Shown piece after piece: positions 17,417 to 26,471 of a stretch of DNA of 64,000 nt (its first letter is position 1; each line of letters starts with the position of its first letter). The position numbers and the translations under genes are program-made. The DNA is taken from contig NZ_JACSCH020000003.1 in the NCBI RefSeq assembly GCF_014451325.2, positions 310,001 through 374,000 on the forward strand. Direction: 5' to 3'. A model generated the notes under the pieces. That model searched no databases. It was not told the DNA's origin and worked only from the letters and a program-made list of their open reading frames with translations. Source of the stretch: Streptomyces sp. CB02980 (GTDB lineage Bacteria > Actinomycetota > Actinomycetes > Streptomycetales > Streptomycetaceae).

Positions 17417-17560
17417 GCACGGCAACCGAGGGCGACCGGGTCGCCGAGGAGGGGAGGGGTGGCCGCTAACCTTACGTGTCCGCCCTGGCCAGGGATGAAC
17501 GTCCCGAAACGCCCAGTACGGACATTCACACGCACCCCACTCATGCGAAAGGGTTCGCCC

Positions 17561-19609
17561 ATGGGTATTCGGAGCATGCTGCGCAAGGTGTTCGGCCGAG
17601 ACCGCGAGGAATCCCCGGCAACCTCCGTCGTCCCGCCCCAGACGCGTGAGACCACGTCGACGGCGACGGCTTCGCCTTCGGAGACGGTGACGGCCGAGAA
17701 GACGGTTGCGGCCGTGTCTTCGGCCGCTACGCCGACGACTGCGGCCAGGGCCACGGCGTCGTCCGGGTCCGGGTCCTCGGACACCTCGGAGGCGGTGGCG
17801 CGCCAGGCGGCGGACGACCTCGTGGCGGCGTCGTTCGACAACCCGCAGATCCCGCGGGCCCGAGCGAAGACGCCGTCGGCCGCGCCGGAGAAGCCGGTGG
17901 CCGAGCCGGAGAAGCCTGCTGCTGAGGTGGAGACGCCTGCTGCTGCCGCTGCGGAGACGCCTGCCGCCGAGGTGGAGGTGACGGCGGAGGCTGAGGCGCC
18001 TGCGGCCGCCGCGGAGACAGCGCCGGTCGAGGCGGACACGGCGGACGTCGAGTCGACGGACGCCGCCGCGACCGCGGACGCCCCGGCGGAGCCGGAGGCG
18101 GCGGCCGACGCCGAGCCCGAGGCGGAGACCGCGTCCACGGAGGCGGCCGAGCCGCAGGCCGTGGAGTCGGTGGAGGCGCCGGTGGCCGAGGAGTCGACCG
18201 AGGTGCAGGCCGAGGCCGGGGCCGACGAGGTGGAGCCGGAGGCGACCGCCGCCGAGCCCGAGGCGGAGGCGGGGGCGAGCGCCGCCGTCGAGCCCGAGGC
18301 CGAGGCGAGCGCCGACACGGCCGAGGCGGAGGTGACCGCCGTCGAGGCCGAGGCCGAGGCGAGCGCGGCTGCCGAGCCCGAGGCCGACGCCGCCGAGCCC
18401 GAGGCGGAGGCGGAAGCGACCGCCGCCGCCGCCGAGCCCGAGGCGGAGGCGGAAGCGACCGCCGCCGCCGTCGAGCCCGAGGCGGAGGCGGAAGCGACCG
18501 CCGCCGCCGTCGAGCCCGAGGCGACCGCAGACACCGCCGAGGCCGAGGCGAGCGCGACGGCCGAGCCGGCCGCGACCGCCGACACGGCGGAGGAGCCGGA
18601 GGCGGCCCCCGTCGCCGAGGCGACCGACGTCGTCGCGGACGTTCCCGCGGCGGAGGCCGAACCCGCCCCGGCGGAGCAGGACGCGGAGCCCGAGGCCGCT
18701 GTCGTCGCCGACGACACGACCCCGGCGGCGGAGGCCGCCGAGGAGCCGCAGGCAGAGCCGGCCGAGCCCGAGGCCGTCGCGGCGGAGCCGCAGGCCGACG
18801 AGCCCGCCGCCTCCGTCGAGCCCGAGCCCGACGCCGAGCCCCAGGTCGCGCCCGAGCCCGTCGTCGCCGAGGCGCCCGCCCCGGAGCCGGAGTTCGTCGC
18901 CGCCGCGGCCGAGGCGGAGCCCGTAGCCACCGTCACCGAGCCGGAGGCGACCGTCGCCGTCCCGGCCTCCGGCGACAGCCTCCCGCCGCACCTGGCGGAC
19001 GCCTACGCCGCCGCCGCCGCGCAGCTGAAGGCGCAGGGGCTCACCGGGGCCCGGGCCGCCGTGTACCTCGTGGTCGACCGGTCCGGGTCGATGCGCGGGT
19101 ACTTCAAGGACGGGTCCGTGCAGCGGCTCGCCGAGCAGGTGACCGCGCTCGCGGCGCACCTCGACGAGGACGCCACCGTCACGACCGTGTTCTTCTCGAC
19201 GGACATCGACGGGACGGTCGAGCTGACCCCGGCCGACCTCACGCCGACCCGTATCGACGAGGTCAACTCCACCCTCGGTCGCCTGGGCCGGACCAACTAC
19301 CACCGCGCCGTGGAAGAGGTCCTCGCCCACCACGAGAAGGCCGACCCGACCCGCACCGCCCTGGTCGTCTTCCAGACGGACGGCGCGCCGGAGTCGAAGA
19401 CCGCCGCCACCCAGGCCCTGGCCGAGGCGGCGGAGCGTCCGCTGCACTGGCGGTTCGTGGTCTGGGGCGAGGAGGACAACAAGGCCTTCGACTTCGTCCG
19501 GAAGCTCGACGGCACTCCTCGTACCGGGACGTACTTCGCGGGCACCGCCCCGGCCGAGACCGCTCACGCGGCCTTCTACGCCGGCCTGCTCGCGGGTCTG
19601 GAGTTCTGA
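17561..19609 (+). CDS. VWA-domain protein with long Ala/Glu/Pro-rich region
   Basis: 682 residues. The start at 17561 follows AAAGGG; 17543 is an alternative ATG. A short basic N-terminus (MGIRSMLRKVFGRDREE) precedes a Ser/Thr/Ala linker and then about 360 residues (roughly 107-467) of acidic Ala/Glu/Pro low complexity. The C-terminal VWA domain has a complete MIDAS start DRSGSM at about 506, plus QTDGAPES and FFSTDID. It resembles the VWA proteins associated with tellurium-resistance (Ter) clusters, though no ter genes are here. Likely a cytoplasmic metal-dependent scaffold with a disordered acidic spacer. Divergent from phoX. Confidence 0.85.
   Translation: MGIRSMLRKVFGRDREESPATSVVPPQTRETTSTATASPSETVTAEKTVAAVSSAATPTTAARATASSGSGSSDTSEAVARQAADDLVAASFDNPQIPRARAKTPSAAPEKPVAEPEKPAAEVETPAAAAAETPAAEVEVTAEAEAPAAAAETAPVEADTADVESTDAAATADAPAEPEAAADAEPEAETASTEAAEPQAVESVEAPVAEESTEVQAEAGADEVEPEATAAEPEAEAGASAAVEPEAEASADTAEAEVTAVEAEAEASAAAEPEADAAEPEAEAEATAAAAEPEAEAEATAAAVEPEAEAEATAAAVEPEATADTAEAEASATAEPAATADTAEEPEAAPVAEATDVVADVPAAEAEPAPAEQDAEPEAAVVADDTTPAAEAAEEPQAEPAEPEAVAAEPQADEPAASVEPEPDAEPQVAPEPVVAEAPAPEPEFVAAAAEAEPVATVTEPEATVAVPASGDSLPPHLADAYAAAAAQLKAQGLTGARAAVYLVVDRSGSMRGYFKDGSVQRLAEQVTALAAHLDEDATVTTVFFSTDIDGTVELTPADLTPTRIDEVNSTLGRLGRTNYHRAVEEVLAHHEKADPTRTALVVFQTDGAPESKTAATQALAEAAERPLHWRFVVWGEEDNKAFDFVRKLDGTPRTGTYFAGTAPAETAHAAFYAGLLAGLEF
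18395..18511 (+). repeat. Coding tandem repeat, 3 x 39 bp
   Basis: Three nearly identical 39-bp units (18395, 18434, 18473) encode EPEAEAEATAAA plus A or V. They are the cleanest part of the much longer degenerate Ala/Glu/Pro tract and imply recent in-frame slippage. Confidence 0.85.
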
Positions 19610-19631
19610 GGCTCCGAGAAGGAGTTCCACG

Positions 19632-19671
19632 GCGCGGGCCGGGTCCGGGATCTTCCGGGCCCGGCCCGCGC
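19632..19671 (+). terminator. Terminator hairpin after the VWA gene
   Basis: 17-bp stem (19632-19648 with 19655-19671, one G-T pair) and 6-base loop, 22 bases past the VWA stop. No T-run. Confidence 0.65.
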
Positions 19672-19768
19672 ACGTGCAGTCCGCGCGCGGGGTCCCCCGG
19701 CAGAATCCTTTTTCTCTTCCCGTACGGCATTCGGGTGATATTCAGCATCCGCTGAGTTTCGCCGCCCC

Positions 19769-19782
19769 TAAGATCCATTCTC
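19769..19782 (+). promoter_or_regulatory. -10-like element of the hydroxylase gene
   Basis: TAAGAT at 19769-19774, eight bases before the GTG at 19783, with no Shine-Dalgarno and no clear -35. Confidence 0.4.
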
Positions 19783-21006
19783 GTGACAGCAAGTCAACAT
19801 CCTTTATCCGCACCGGACATGACCGATTCCGCCGACGTGGTCATCCTCGGCGCGGGCCCCGCCGGGCTGGTGCTCGGAAACCTCCTCCTGCGCAGCGGCG
19901 TCGACTGTGTCGTCCTGGAGCGGGCGAGCCGCGAGCACGTGCAGCAGCGGGCGCGGGCCGGTTTCCTCGTCCCGCACACCGCCCGGGTACTGGCCCGGTA
20001 CGGCCTCGACGAGGGGCTGCGGAAGCGCGGGCAGGAACACGGCGTCTGCGAGTTCCGCACCGAGAGCGGGCGGTTCCGCCTCGACTACAGCCGGCTCGGC
20101 AACGGCGAACCGCACACCGTCTATCCGCAGCACGACCTGGTCACCGATCTCGTCCGGCTCTTCCTCGGGGCCGGCGGGCGGATCCGCTTCGGCACCGAGG
20201 CCGTCGACGTGACCGGCCTCGACGGGCCGCGCCCCTCGGTGGCCGTACGGACGCCGGACGGCGGTACCGCGCACTGGCGGGCGCGGTACGTCGCCGCCTG
20301 CGACGGGCGGTACGGCGCGGGGCGCCGCTCGCTGCCGCCCGGCGCGGTACGGCACCACCACCGTGACCACGGGGTCTCATGGCTGGGACTGCTCGCAGAG
20401 GCGCCCCCGAGCCTCGACGCCGTCGGATACGCCACGCACGCCCGGGGATTCGCGGGCCACATGGCGCGCTCGCCCGAGGTCACCCGCTACTACCTCCAGT
20501 GCCCGCGCGGCACCGTGCCGGACGACTGGCCCGACGAGCGGGTGTGGGACGAGCTCGGCCTGCGGATGCGCGCCGAGGAGTTCGGGCCGCTGAGGCGGGG
20601 AGGCATTCTGCAGCGGACGGTGGTCGACTTCGAGTCGGACGTCCTCGAACCGCTGCGCCACGGACCGCTGTTCCTCGTCGGTGACGCCGCGAGCCTGATC
20701 AGCCCCTCCGCCGCGAAGGGGGCCAACCTCGCCGTCCTTGAGGCCGACCTCCTCGCCCGGGCCCTCGCCGACGACCTGCTGCACGGGGACTCCGGGGGAC
20801 TCGACGCGTACTCGGCGCGGTGCCTCGAACACATCTGGCGCGCCCAGGAGTTCTCGCACTGGATGATCCGGCTCCTCCATCGCGTGCCCGGCCCCGACGG
20901 CGCCGCCTCCCCCTTCCAGGAGGGGCTGCGGCGTGCCCGTATGGAGGCGCTGCGGAACTCCCGTACCCAACAGGACTGGTTCGCCGAGAACTACGTCGGC
21001 GTCTGA
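19783..21006 (+). CDS. PobA-like FAD-dependent aromatic hydroxylase with altered active site
   Basis: 407 residues, a full-length group A flavoprotein monooxygenase of the 4-hydroxybenzoate 3-hydroxylase type. Present are GAGPAGL (23-29), RARAG, CDGRYG, TRYYLQ, VGDAASLISPSAAKGANLA and the terminal AENYVGV. Against classical PobA, Ser212 of the SRYY motif is Thr, the VPPTGAKG loop reads SPSAAKG, and the EYYLGS segment holding Tyr385 reads EALRNS. Substrate Arg214 and Tyr201 equivalents are kept. So it probably hydroxylates a related aromatic, not necessarily 4-hydroxybenzoate. Start GTG at 19783, eight bases after -10-like TAAGAT (leaderless); ATG 19819 is the alternative. Followed by a methyltransferase gene. 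Confidence 0.85.
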   Translation: MTASQHPLSAPDMTDSADVVILGAGPAGLVLGNLLLRSGVDCVVLERASREHVQQRARAGFLVPHTARVLARYGLDEGLRKRGQEHGVCEFRTESGRFRLDYSRLGNGEPHTVYPQHDLVTDLVRLFLGAGGRIRFGTEAVDVTGLDGPRPSVAVRTPDGGTAHWRARYVAACDGRYGAGRRSLPPGAVRHHHRDHGVSWLGLLAEAPPSLDAVGYATHARGFAGHMARSPEVTRYYLQCPRGTVPDDWPDERVWDELGLRMRAEEFGPLRRGGILQRTVVDFESDVLEPLRHGPLFLVGDAASLISPSAAKGANLAVLEADLLARALADDLLHGDSGGLDAYSARCLEHIWRAQEFSHWMIRLLHRVPGPDGAASPFQEGLRRARMEALRNSRTQQDWFAENYVGV

Positions 21007-21117
21007 CCGTCCGTCCGTACGGCCACGGAAAGCCCCGTCCCCGCCCCAGGGGCCGTGGCTCCGCCCTCCCCTGCCCGAATTCCGCCGTCCCTTCCCCTCC
21101 CCGAAGGAACCCCCGCG

Positions 21118-22881
21118 ATGACGACCACCACCCCGGCCGCCGACCGCCCGGCCCAGGCCACCGACCGCCCGACACCCGCCGCCGCAGCCGCAGCCGCCAC
21201 CGATGCCGCCGCCACCGCCGCTGCCGACGTCGAGCGTCTGCGCGCTGCCGCCGATTTCGTACGGGATCAGGAGACGCCCGACCTGTTGGCCCGCGTCCTG
21301 CCCGGACTCGACGGCCCAGAGCTACGGGCGATGACCGAGCGGTGCCGGTTCGCGCACGCCGCGCTGCTCGTCTCCCCGCCCGACGAACGGGCCCTCCGGA
21401 CGGAGCTGGCCGCCGCCGGACTGTCCCCGGACGGCGAGGCGCGGCCGAGCGTGGTGGTGCGGGACCGGCTGGCGGCACGGCACGGACTGGCCGCCGGAGA
21501 GCTGGACGTACGGATCCTCCGGCCGGCGGTGTACGGGCCGGGCGGCGAGCGGCGTGCGGTCGAGGTGTTCGTGCTGACCGATCCGGCGGGATCGGCGGCG
21601 GCGGTCGCCGCCGAGGAGCGGGTCGCCGACCGGGAGGCGCATCTGGCCTTCGACGTCGAGCGGCCGGACCCCCTGGTGCTGCGCGGGCTGCGGGCGGGCT
21701 TCCTGCGGCACGGCGCAGCGCCGGACGGCGGCGGCTACAACCCGCACGAGGACGGGACCGTCTTCTACTTCGCCGCGCCCGACGAGACGAAGACGCCCTA
21801 CCGGCGGGTCGAGCTGTACGCGCGCGGTGACCACCGGGACGTCCTGGCCGAGCACCTCGCCGGGCGGCGGGCCGCGCATCCGGCGGAAACGCTCCTTCGC
21901 CTGCTGACCGGCGCCTGGACGACGCAGGCGCTGGCGGCGTGCGCGGAGCTGCGGCTGCCGGAGGCGATGAGCCCGTGCACCGCGCGCGGAGCCGAGGCGC
22001 TGGCACCGGTGGTGGGGGCCCGGCCGGAGAACCTGGCGACCCTGCTCCGGTACCTCGCCATGGTGGGTGTGGTGGCCGAGGAACCCGGCGCGCGGGGCAC
22101 GTTCCGGCTGACGGAGGCGGGGCTGCTGCTGCGCGAGGACGCCGAGGGGTCGGTGCGGGCGCTGGCGCTGATGTACGGGGGGCCGTTCTACGGGTCCTTC
22201 GCCCGGCTCGCGCACACCGTGCGGACGGGGGAGCCGGGGTTCGAGGACCTGTACGGCGAGAACCACTTCGACCACTTCGCGCGCGATCCCGAGCTTGCCG
22301 CCCGGTTCGACCGGTCCATGACGGCGAGCGCCCCGATGTTCGACCCGCTGCCGCAGCACCCGGTCGTCACGGCGGCCGCCGCCGGCGGCCGCACCGTCGT
22401 GGACATCGCCGGCGGCACCGGGGAACTCCTCGGGCGTCTCCTCACCGCCCACCCCGCCCTGCGCGGGGTCCTCCTCGAACGCGCCCACGTGGTCGACGCG
22501 GCCCGGGCCCGGCTCGGCACCGTCGCGGAGCGGTGCGCCTTCCTGACCGGCGACTTCGCGGACGTGCCGCCGGACGGGGACGTGTACGTCCTCTCCAGGG
22601 TCCTGCACGACTGGGACGACGAGCGGTGCCGGGCGATCCTGCGCCACTGCGCGGCCGCGATGCCGCCGGAGGCCGACCTGCTGATCGTGGAGCGCCTCCT
22701 GCCCGTGGACCCCACGCCCTCGCTGGCGACGGCCTGGGACCTCCACATGATGTGCAACACGGGAGGGCGGGAGCGCACGGCCGCCGCGTACGCCGGGCTG
22801 CTCGCCGACGCCGGACTCGCCCTCGTCGGCCACAGTCCGCTGCCCCTGGAGGCCCACGTGCTGCACGCCCGTCGGCAGTAG
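21118..22881 (+). CDS. Two-domain SAM-dependent O-methyltransferase
   Basis: 587 residues from the ATG at 21118 (GAAGGA nine bases upstream). After a Pro/Ala/Thr-rich leader of about 35 residues comes a domain at about 40-255 that I do not recognise (VSPPDERALRTELAAAGL, AAPDETKTPYRRVELYARG). Residues about 260-585 are a plant-type small-molecule methyltransferase: winged dimerisation region, then SAM motif VVDIAGGTGELLGRLL and the LSRVLHDWDDE motif, with His as probable base. Most such enzymes are about 340 residues, so the N-terminal domain is an added module. It starts 111 bases after the PobA-like gene, suggesting sequential hydroxylation and methylation of an aromatic. Confidence 0.85.
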   Translation: MTTTTPAADRPAQATDRPTPAAAAAAATDAAATAAADVERLRAAADFVRDQETPDLLARVLPGLDGPELRAMTERCRFAHAALLVSPPDERALRTELAAAGLSPDGEARPSVVVRDRLAARHGLAAGELDVRILRPAVYGPGGERRAVEVFVLTDPAGSAAAVAAEERVADREAHLAFDVERPDPLVLRGLRAGFLRHGAAPDGGGYNPHEDGTVFYFAAPDETKTPYRRVELYARGDHRDVLAEHLAGRRAAHPAETLLRLLTGAWTTQALAACAELRLPEAMSPCTARGAEALAPVVGARPENLATLLRYLAMVGVVAEEPGARGTFRLTEAGLLLREDAEGSVRALALMYGGPFYGSFARLAHTVRTGEPGFEDLYGENHFDHFARDPELAARFDRSMTASAPMFDPLPQHPVVTAAAAGGRTVVDIAGGTGELLGRLLTAHPALRGVLLERAHVVDAARARLGTVAERCAFLTGDFADVPPDGDVYVLSRVLHDWDDERCRAILRHCAAAMPPEADLLIVERLLPVDPTPSLATAWDLHMMCNTGGRERTAAAYAGLLADAGLALVGHSPLPLEAHVLHARRQ

Positions 22882-22888
22882 GGGCCGT

Positions 22889-24040
22889 TCAGGGAGCGAA
22901 GGGGACGGCGGGGGAAAGGGCGGAGGCGGCGGTGTCCGGCAGGGTCACCGTCACCACCAGGCCGCCGCCCTCCCCCGCGCCCCGGGCCACCGCCCGCACC
23001 CGCCCCCCGTGCGCCTCCGCGATCGACCGCACGATGGAGAGGCCGAGCCCCGCGCCCGGCCCCATCCGGTCCCGCCCCTCGCCGCGCCGGAAGGGTTCGA
23101 AGAGCCCGGCCACCTCGTCGGGCGGGACGACGGGTCCCGTGTTGGTCACCGTGAGCACGCCGTCCTCGGCCCGTACGCCGACCGTGCCGTCCGGCACGTT
23201 GTAGGCGACCGCGTTCGCGACGAGGTTCCGTACGAGCTGCCCGAGCAGCACCCGGCTGCCCCGTACGACGCCGCCGTCGGCCACCACGTACGCGTCCGCC
23301 CACTCCTCCTCGGCGAGCTCCCCGAGCCGCACGTCCTCGCGTTCGGCGAGCCCCCGCTCGCTGCGGGCGAGCAGCAGCAGACCGTCGATGAGGCGTTCGC
23401 TTCGACGGTTGCTGTCGAGGAGGACCTGTCGCACGTCGCAGCTGTCGTCCAGACCCACCTGAATCGCGGCGCGCTGGGTGGCGAGGGGGGTGCGGAGTTC
23501 GTGGGAGGCGTTGGCGATGAACCGGCGCTGGCTGTCGAAGGCGGTCTCCAGGCGGCCGAGCAGCGCGTCGATCGTGTCGCCGAGTTCCTTGAGCTCGTCG
23601 TCGGGTCCGGTGACGGCGATCCGGTCGTGCAAGTTGCGTTCGGAGAGGCGGGCGGCGCGGGCGGTCATCTCGTGCACGGGCCGGAGCACGCGACCGGCGG
23701 TCCACCACCCCACGACGACGGCGCAGCAGGCCATGACGAGCAGGGCGAGGCCCGACCACATGAGCATCTGCTCGCCGGCGGCGCGGCTGATGTCGTCGCC
23801 CAGCTCGTACGCCTCGACGACGGCGACCCCGTTCGCGACCCCGTTCGCGGCACCGTCGGCGACGCCGTTGGCGCGAGCGACGATCGCGTCGGTCTCGTCG
23901 TCCGTCCCGGCGAGGACGAGCAGGTTCACGACGAGCAGCAGCACCGTCCCGAGGACCAGGAAGGCACCCCCGTACACGAGCGCGATCCGTGTCCGGATGG
24001 TGGAGCCGGACCCCAGGTATCCGTCACCGCCCGGCCTCAC
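22889..24040 (-). CDS. Two-component sensor histidine kinase
   Basis: 383 residues: membrane helix 1 (about 19-44), a short extracytoplasmic loop (45-92) with an Asn-Gly-Val-Ala repeat, membrane helix 2 (92-113), HAMP (115-165), HisKA with phospho-acceptor His180 in FIANASHELRTPL, and an HATPase domain with N box VRNLVANAVAYN and G box GAGLGLSIVRS. The start is a GTG overlapping the response-regulator stop by four bases. The small sensor loop argues for membrane or small-molecule sensing. It is convergent with the methyltransferase, eight bases apart. Target genes unknown. Confidence 0.92.
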   Translation of the reverse strand: MRPGGDGYLGSGSTIRTRIALVYGGAFLVLGTVLLLVVNLLVLAGTDDETDAIVARANGVADGAANGVANGVAVVEAYELGDDISRAAGEQMLMWSGLALLVMACCAVVVGWWTAGRVLRPVHEMTARAARLSERNLHDRIAVTGPDDELKELGDTIDALLGRLETAFDSQRRFIANASHELRTPLATQRAAIQVGLDDSCDVRQVLLDSNRRSERLIDGLLLLARSERGLAEREDVRLGELAEEEWADAYVVADGGVVRGSRVLLGQLVRNLVANAVAYNVPDGTVGVRAEDGVLTVTNTGPVVPPDEVAGLFEPFRRGEGRDRMGPGAGLGLSIVRSIAEAHGGRVRAVARGAGEGGGLVVTVTLPDTAASALSPAVPFAP

Positions 24041-24693
24041 AGCTGGTACCCCACGCCCTGCACCGTCCTGATCAGCGCCGGCTCGCCCAGCTTCGCGCGC
24101 AGCTTGCTCATGCAGACGCGTACGGCGCCGGTGAAGGGGTCGGCGTGGGCGTCCCAGGCGCGGTCGAGGAGCTCCTCGGCGGAGACGGCCGCCCCGTCGG
24201 CCTCCAGGAGGATCTGGAGGACGGAGAACTCCTTGGGGGAGAGGTCGAGGTCCCGCCCGTCGCGGGTGGCGGTCCGCCGGACGGTGTCCATGCGGAGCCC
24301 GTACCGCTCCAGGAGCGGAGGCAGGGGCGCGCGGGCGGTGCGGCGCCGCAGGGCGCGGACCCGGGAGACCAGCTCGGGGAACTCGAAAGGCTTGCCGAGG
24401 TAGTCGTCGGCGCCCAGGTCGAGGCCGGTGACGCGGTCCTCGGTGGCGGTGGCGGCGGTGAGCATGAGGATGCGGGTCGGGGAGCCCTCGGCGACGAGGC
24501 GGCGGGCGACGTCGTCGCCGTGGACGCGCGGCAGGTCGCGGTCGAGGACGAGGACGTCGTACGGGTGGAGCCCGAGGTGGTCGAGGGCGGCGTCGCCGCT
24601 GTGGACGGTGTCGACGGCGAAGCCCGCGCGCCGCAGTCCGGTGGCGACGAGCTCGGCGAGGGGTCGTTCGTCCTCGGCTACCAGTACACGCAT
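24037..24693 (-). CDS. OmpR-family response regulator
   Basis: 218 residues: receiver domain with acidic pair ED (7-8), phospho-acceptor Asp51 in VLDRDLP, Lys in YLGKPFEF, then an OmpR/PhoB winged helix (SPKEFSVLQILLEADG, VRVCMSKLRAKLG, IRTVQGVGYQL). The start at 24693 has GGGAGGAT upstream; longer readings are Arg/Gly-rich leader. First gene of the two-gene operon with the kinase, overlapping it by four bases. Divergent from metG. Confidence 0.93.
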   Translation of the reverse strand: MRVLVAEDERPLAELVATGLRRAGFAVDTVHSGDAALDHLGLHPYDVLVLDRDLPRVHGDDVARRLVAEGSPTRILMLTAATATEDRVTGLDLGADDYLGKPFEFPELVSRVRALRRRTARAPLPPLLERYGLRMDTVRRTATRDGRDLDLSPKEFSVLQILLEADGAAVSAEELLDRAWDAHADPFTGAVRVCMSKLRAKLGEPALIRTVQGVGYQL

Positions 24694-24781
24694 GCCCCCA
24701 TCCTCCCCACCCGGCCCCCGCCGCCGGCCCCCGGGTTTATCGATGTGAGTGGATCTTCGTACGACCGTTAGGATTTCGACC

Positions 24782-26389
24782 ATGGCGGCCACTGGATCCG
24801 AGAAGCAGGGGGCGAAGGCGTTCTACGTCACGACCCCCATTTACTACGTCAACGACGCTCCTCACCTGGGCCACGCCTATACGACCGTCGCAGGCGACGT
24901 GCTCACGCGCTGGCACCGTCAGCGCGGCGAGAAGGTGTGGTTCCTCACCGGCACGGACGAGCACGGTCAGAAGATCATGCGCACGGCCGAGGCGAACGAC
25001 GTCACGCCCCAGGCCTGGTGCGACAAGCTCGTCGAGGAGGCGTGGAAGCCCCTCTGGGAGCACCTGAACATCGCGAACGACGACTTCATCCGCACCACGC
25101 AGAAGCGTCACACCGACCGCGTGCAGGAGTTCGTGCAGGACCTGTACGACAAGGACGAGATCTACAAGGGCGGGTACGAAGGCCCGTACTGCGTGGGCTG
25201 TGAGGAGTACAAGCTCCCCGGCGACCTCATCGAGGCCGAGGACGGCACCAAGCTGTGCGCCGTCCACAAGAAGCCGGTGGAGATCCTCAAGGAGGAGAAC
25301 TACTTCTTCAAGCTGAGCGAGTACGGCCCGAAGCTCCTGGAGTTCTACGAGGCGAACCCGGGCTTCATCCAGCCGGAGTCGGCCCGCAACGAGGTCGTGA
25401 ACTTCGTCAAGCAGGGCCTGGAGGACCTCTCCATCTCGCGCTCGACGTTCGACTGGGGCGTCCCGGTGCCGTGGGACGAGAAGCACGTCATCTACGTGTG
25501 GATCGACGCGCTGCTCAACTACGCGACGGCCGTCGGCTACAACGAGAACCCGGAGAAGTTCGACGAGACCTTCCCGGCGAACGTCCACCTCATCGGCAAG
25601 GACATCCTGCGCTTCCACGCGGTGATCTGGCCGGCGATGCTGATGGCGCAGGGCCTGCCGGTCCCGGGCCGGGTGGCGGCCAACGGCTGGCTGATGGTCG
25701 GCGGCGAGAAGATGTCGAAGTCGAACCTGACCGGCATCAAGCCGCAGGACCTGACCTCGCACTTCGGCGTGGACGCGTACCGCTGGTACTTCCTGCGGGC
25801 GATCGCGTTCGGCCAGGACGGCTCGTTCTCGTGGGAGGACTTCTCCGCCCGCTACACGTCCGAGCTGGCCAACGACTACGGCAACCTCGCCTCGCGCGTC
25901 GCGGCCATGGTCGGCAAGTACTTCGACGGCGCGCTGCCGGCCTCGACGGCCGACGGCGACGCGGAGAAGGCGATCCACGAGGGCCTCGCCAAGGCCGTCG
26001 CGACGGCCGACGCGAAGATCGGCGAGGAGCTGGACTTCCAGGCCGGCATCCTGGCGATCTTCGACTTCGTGAAGCAGGTCAACGGCTACATCACGGAGCA
26101 GGAGCCGTGGAAGGTCGCGAAGGACGAGTCCGAGGAGGGCCGGGCCCGCCTGGCGACGATCCTCTACACGGCCGCCGAGTCCCTCCGCGCCGTCGCCGTC
26201 CTGCTGAACCCGATCATGCCGGAGACCTCGCAGGCCCTGTGGGAGTCGCTGGGCGCCGAGGCGTCCCTGGGCGCCCTGGCGGCACAGCCGGTCCAGTCCT
26301 CCGGCACGTGGGGGCAGCTCCCCGCGGGCACGACGGTGACGAAGGGCGCGGTGCTGTTCCCCCGCCTGGAGGACCCGAAGAAGGACTGA
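24782..26389 (+). CDS. metG: Methionyl-tRNA synthetase
   Basis: 535 residues, class I synthetase charging tRNA-Met in the cytosol. The HIGH-type signature is HLGH at 28-31 (APHLGHAYT) and the KMSKS loop is at about 310-314. The zinc-knuckle region holds CVGCEEY and LCAVH, with a His in place of one Cys. There is no C-terminal tRNA-binding extension, so this is the short bacterial form. Start ATG at 24782 with TTAGGAT upstream. No T-box or long leader is present; only 88 bases separate it from the divergent regulator. Confidence 0.96.
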   Translation: MAATGSEKQGAKAFYVTTPIYYVNDAPHLGHAYTTVAGDVLTRWHRQRGEKVWFLTGTDEHGQKIMRTAEANDVTPQAWCDKLVEEAWKPLWEHLNIANDDFIRTTQKRHTDRVQEFVQDLYDKDEIYKGGYEGPYCVGCEEYKLPGDLIEAEDGTKLCAVHKKPVEILKEENYFFKLSEYGPKLLEFYEANPGFIQPESARNEVVNFVKQGLEDLSISRSTFDWGVPVPWDEKHVIYVWIDALLNYATAVGYNENPEKFDETFPANVHLIGKDILRFHAVIWPAMLMAQGLPVPGRVAANGWLMVGGEKMSKSNLTGIKPQDLTSHFGVDAYRWYFLRAIAFGQDGSFSWEDFSARYTSELANDYGNLASRVAAMVGKYFDGALPASTADGDAEKAIHEGLAKAVATADAKIGEELDFQAGILAIFDFVKQVNGYITEQEPWKVAKDESEEGRARLATILYTAAESLRAVAVLLNPIMPETSQALWESLGAEASLGALAAQPVQSSGTWGQLPAGTTVTKGAVLFPRLEDPKKD

Positions 26390-26416
26390 CGTCGTCTGAC
26401 GTCTCTGTCGTACGAA

Positions 26417-26454
26417 GAAGGCCGCCGTCCCTGCACGCAGGGGCGGCGGCCTTC
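26417..26454. terminator. Bidirectional terminator after metG
   Basis: Long hairpin with outer stem GAAGGCCGCCG / CGGCGGCCTTC and an inner CCTG/CAGG pairing, between the convergent metG and DoxX genes. Confidence 0.75.
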
Positions 26455-26471
26455 GCCGTACACGCTGCTCG

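Noticed and set aside
17279-19630. Very long minus-strand open frame of Gly/Leu/Arg repeats opposite the VWA gene
   Set aside because: It is the antisense reading of the Ala/Glu/Pro repeat region; no ribosome-binding site, and composition is dictated by the plus-strand repeats.
24694-24781. T-box or other riboswitch before metG
   Set aside because: Only 88 bases, no extended stem-loops or T-box core.
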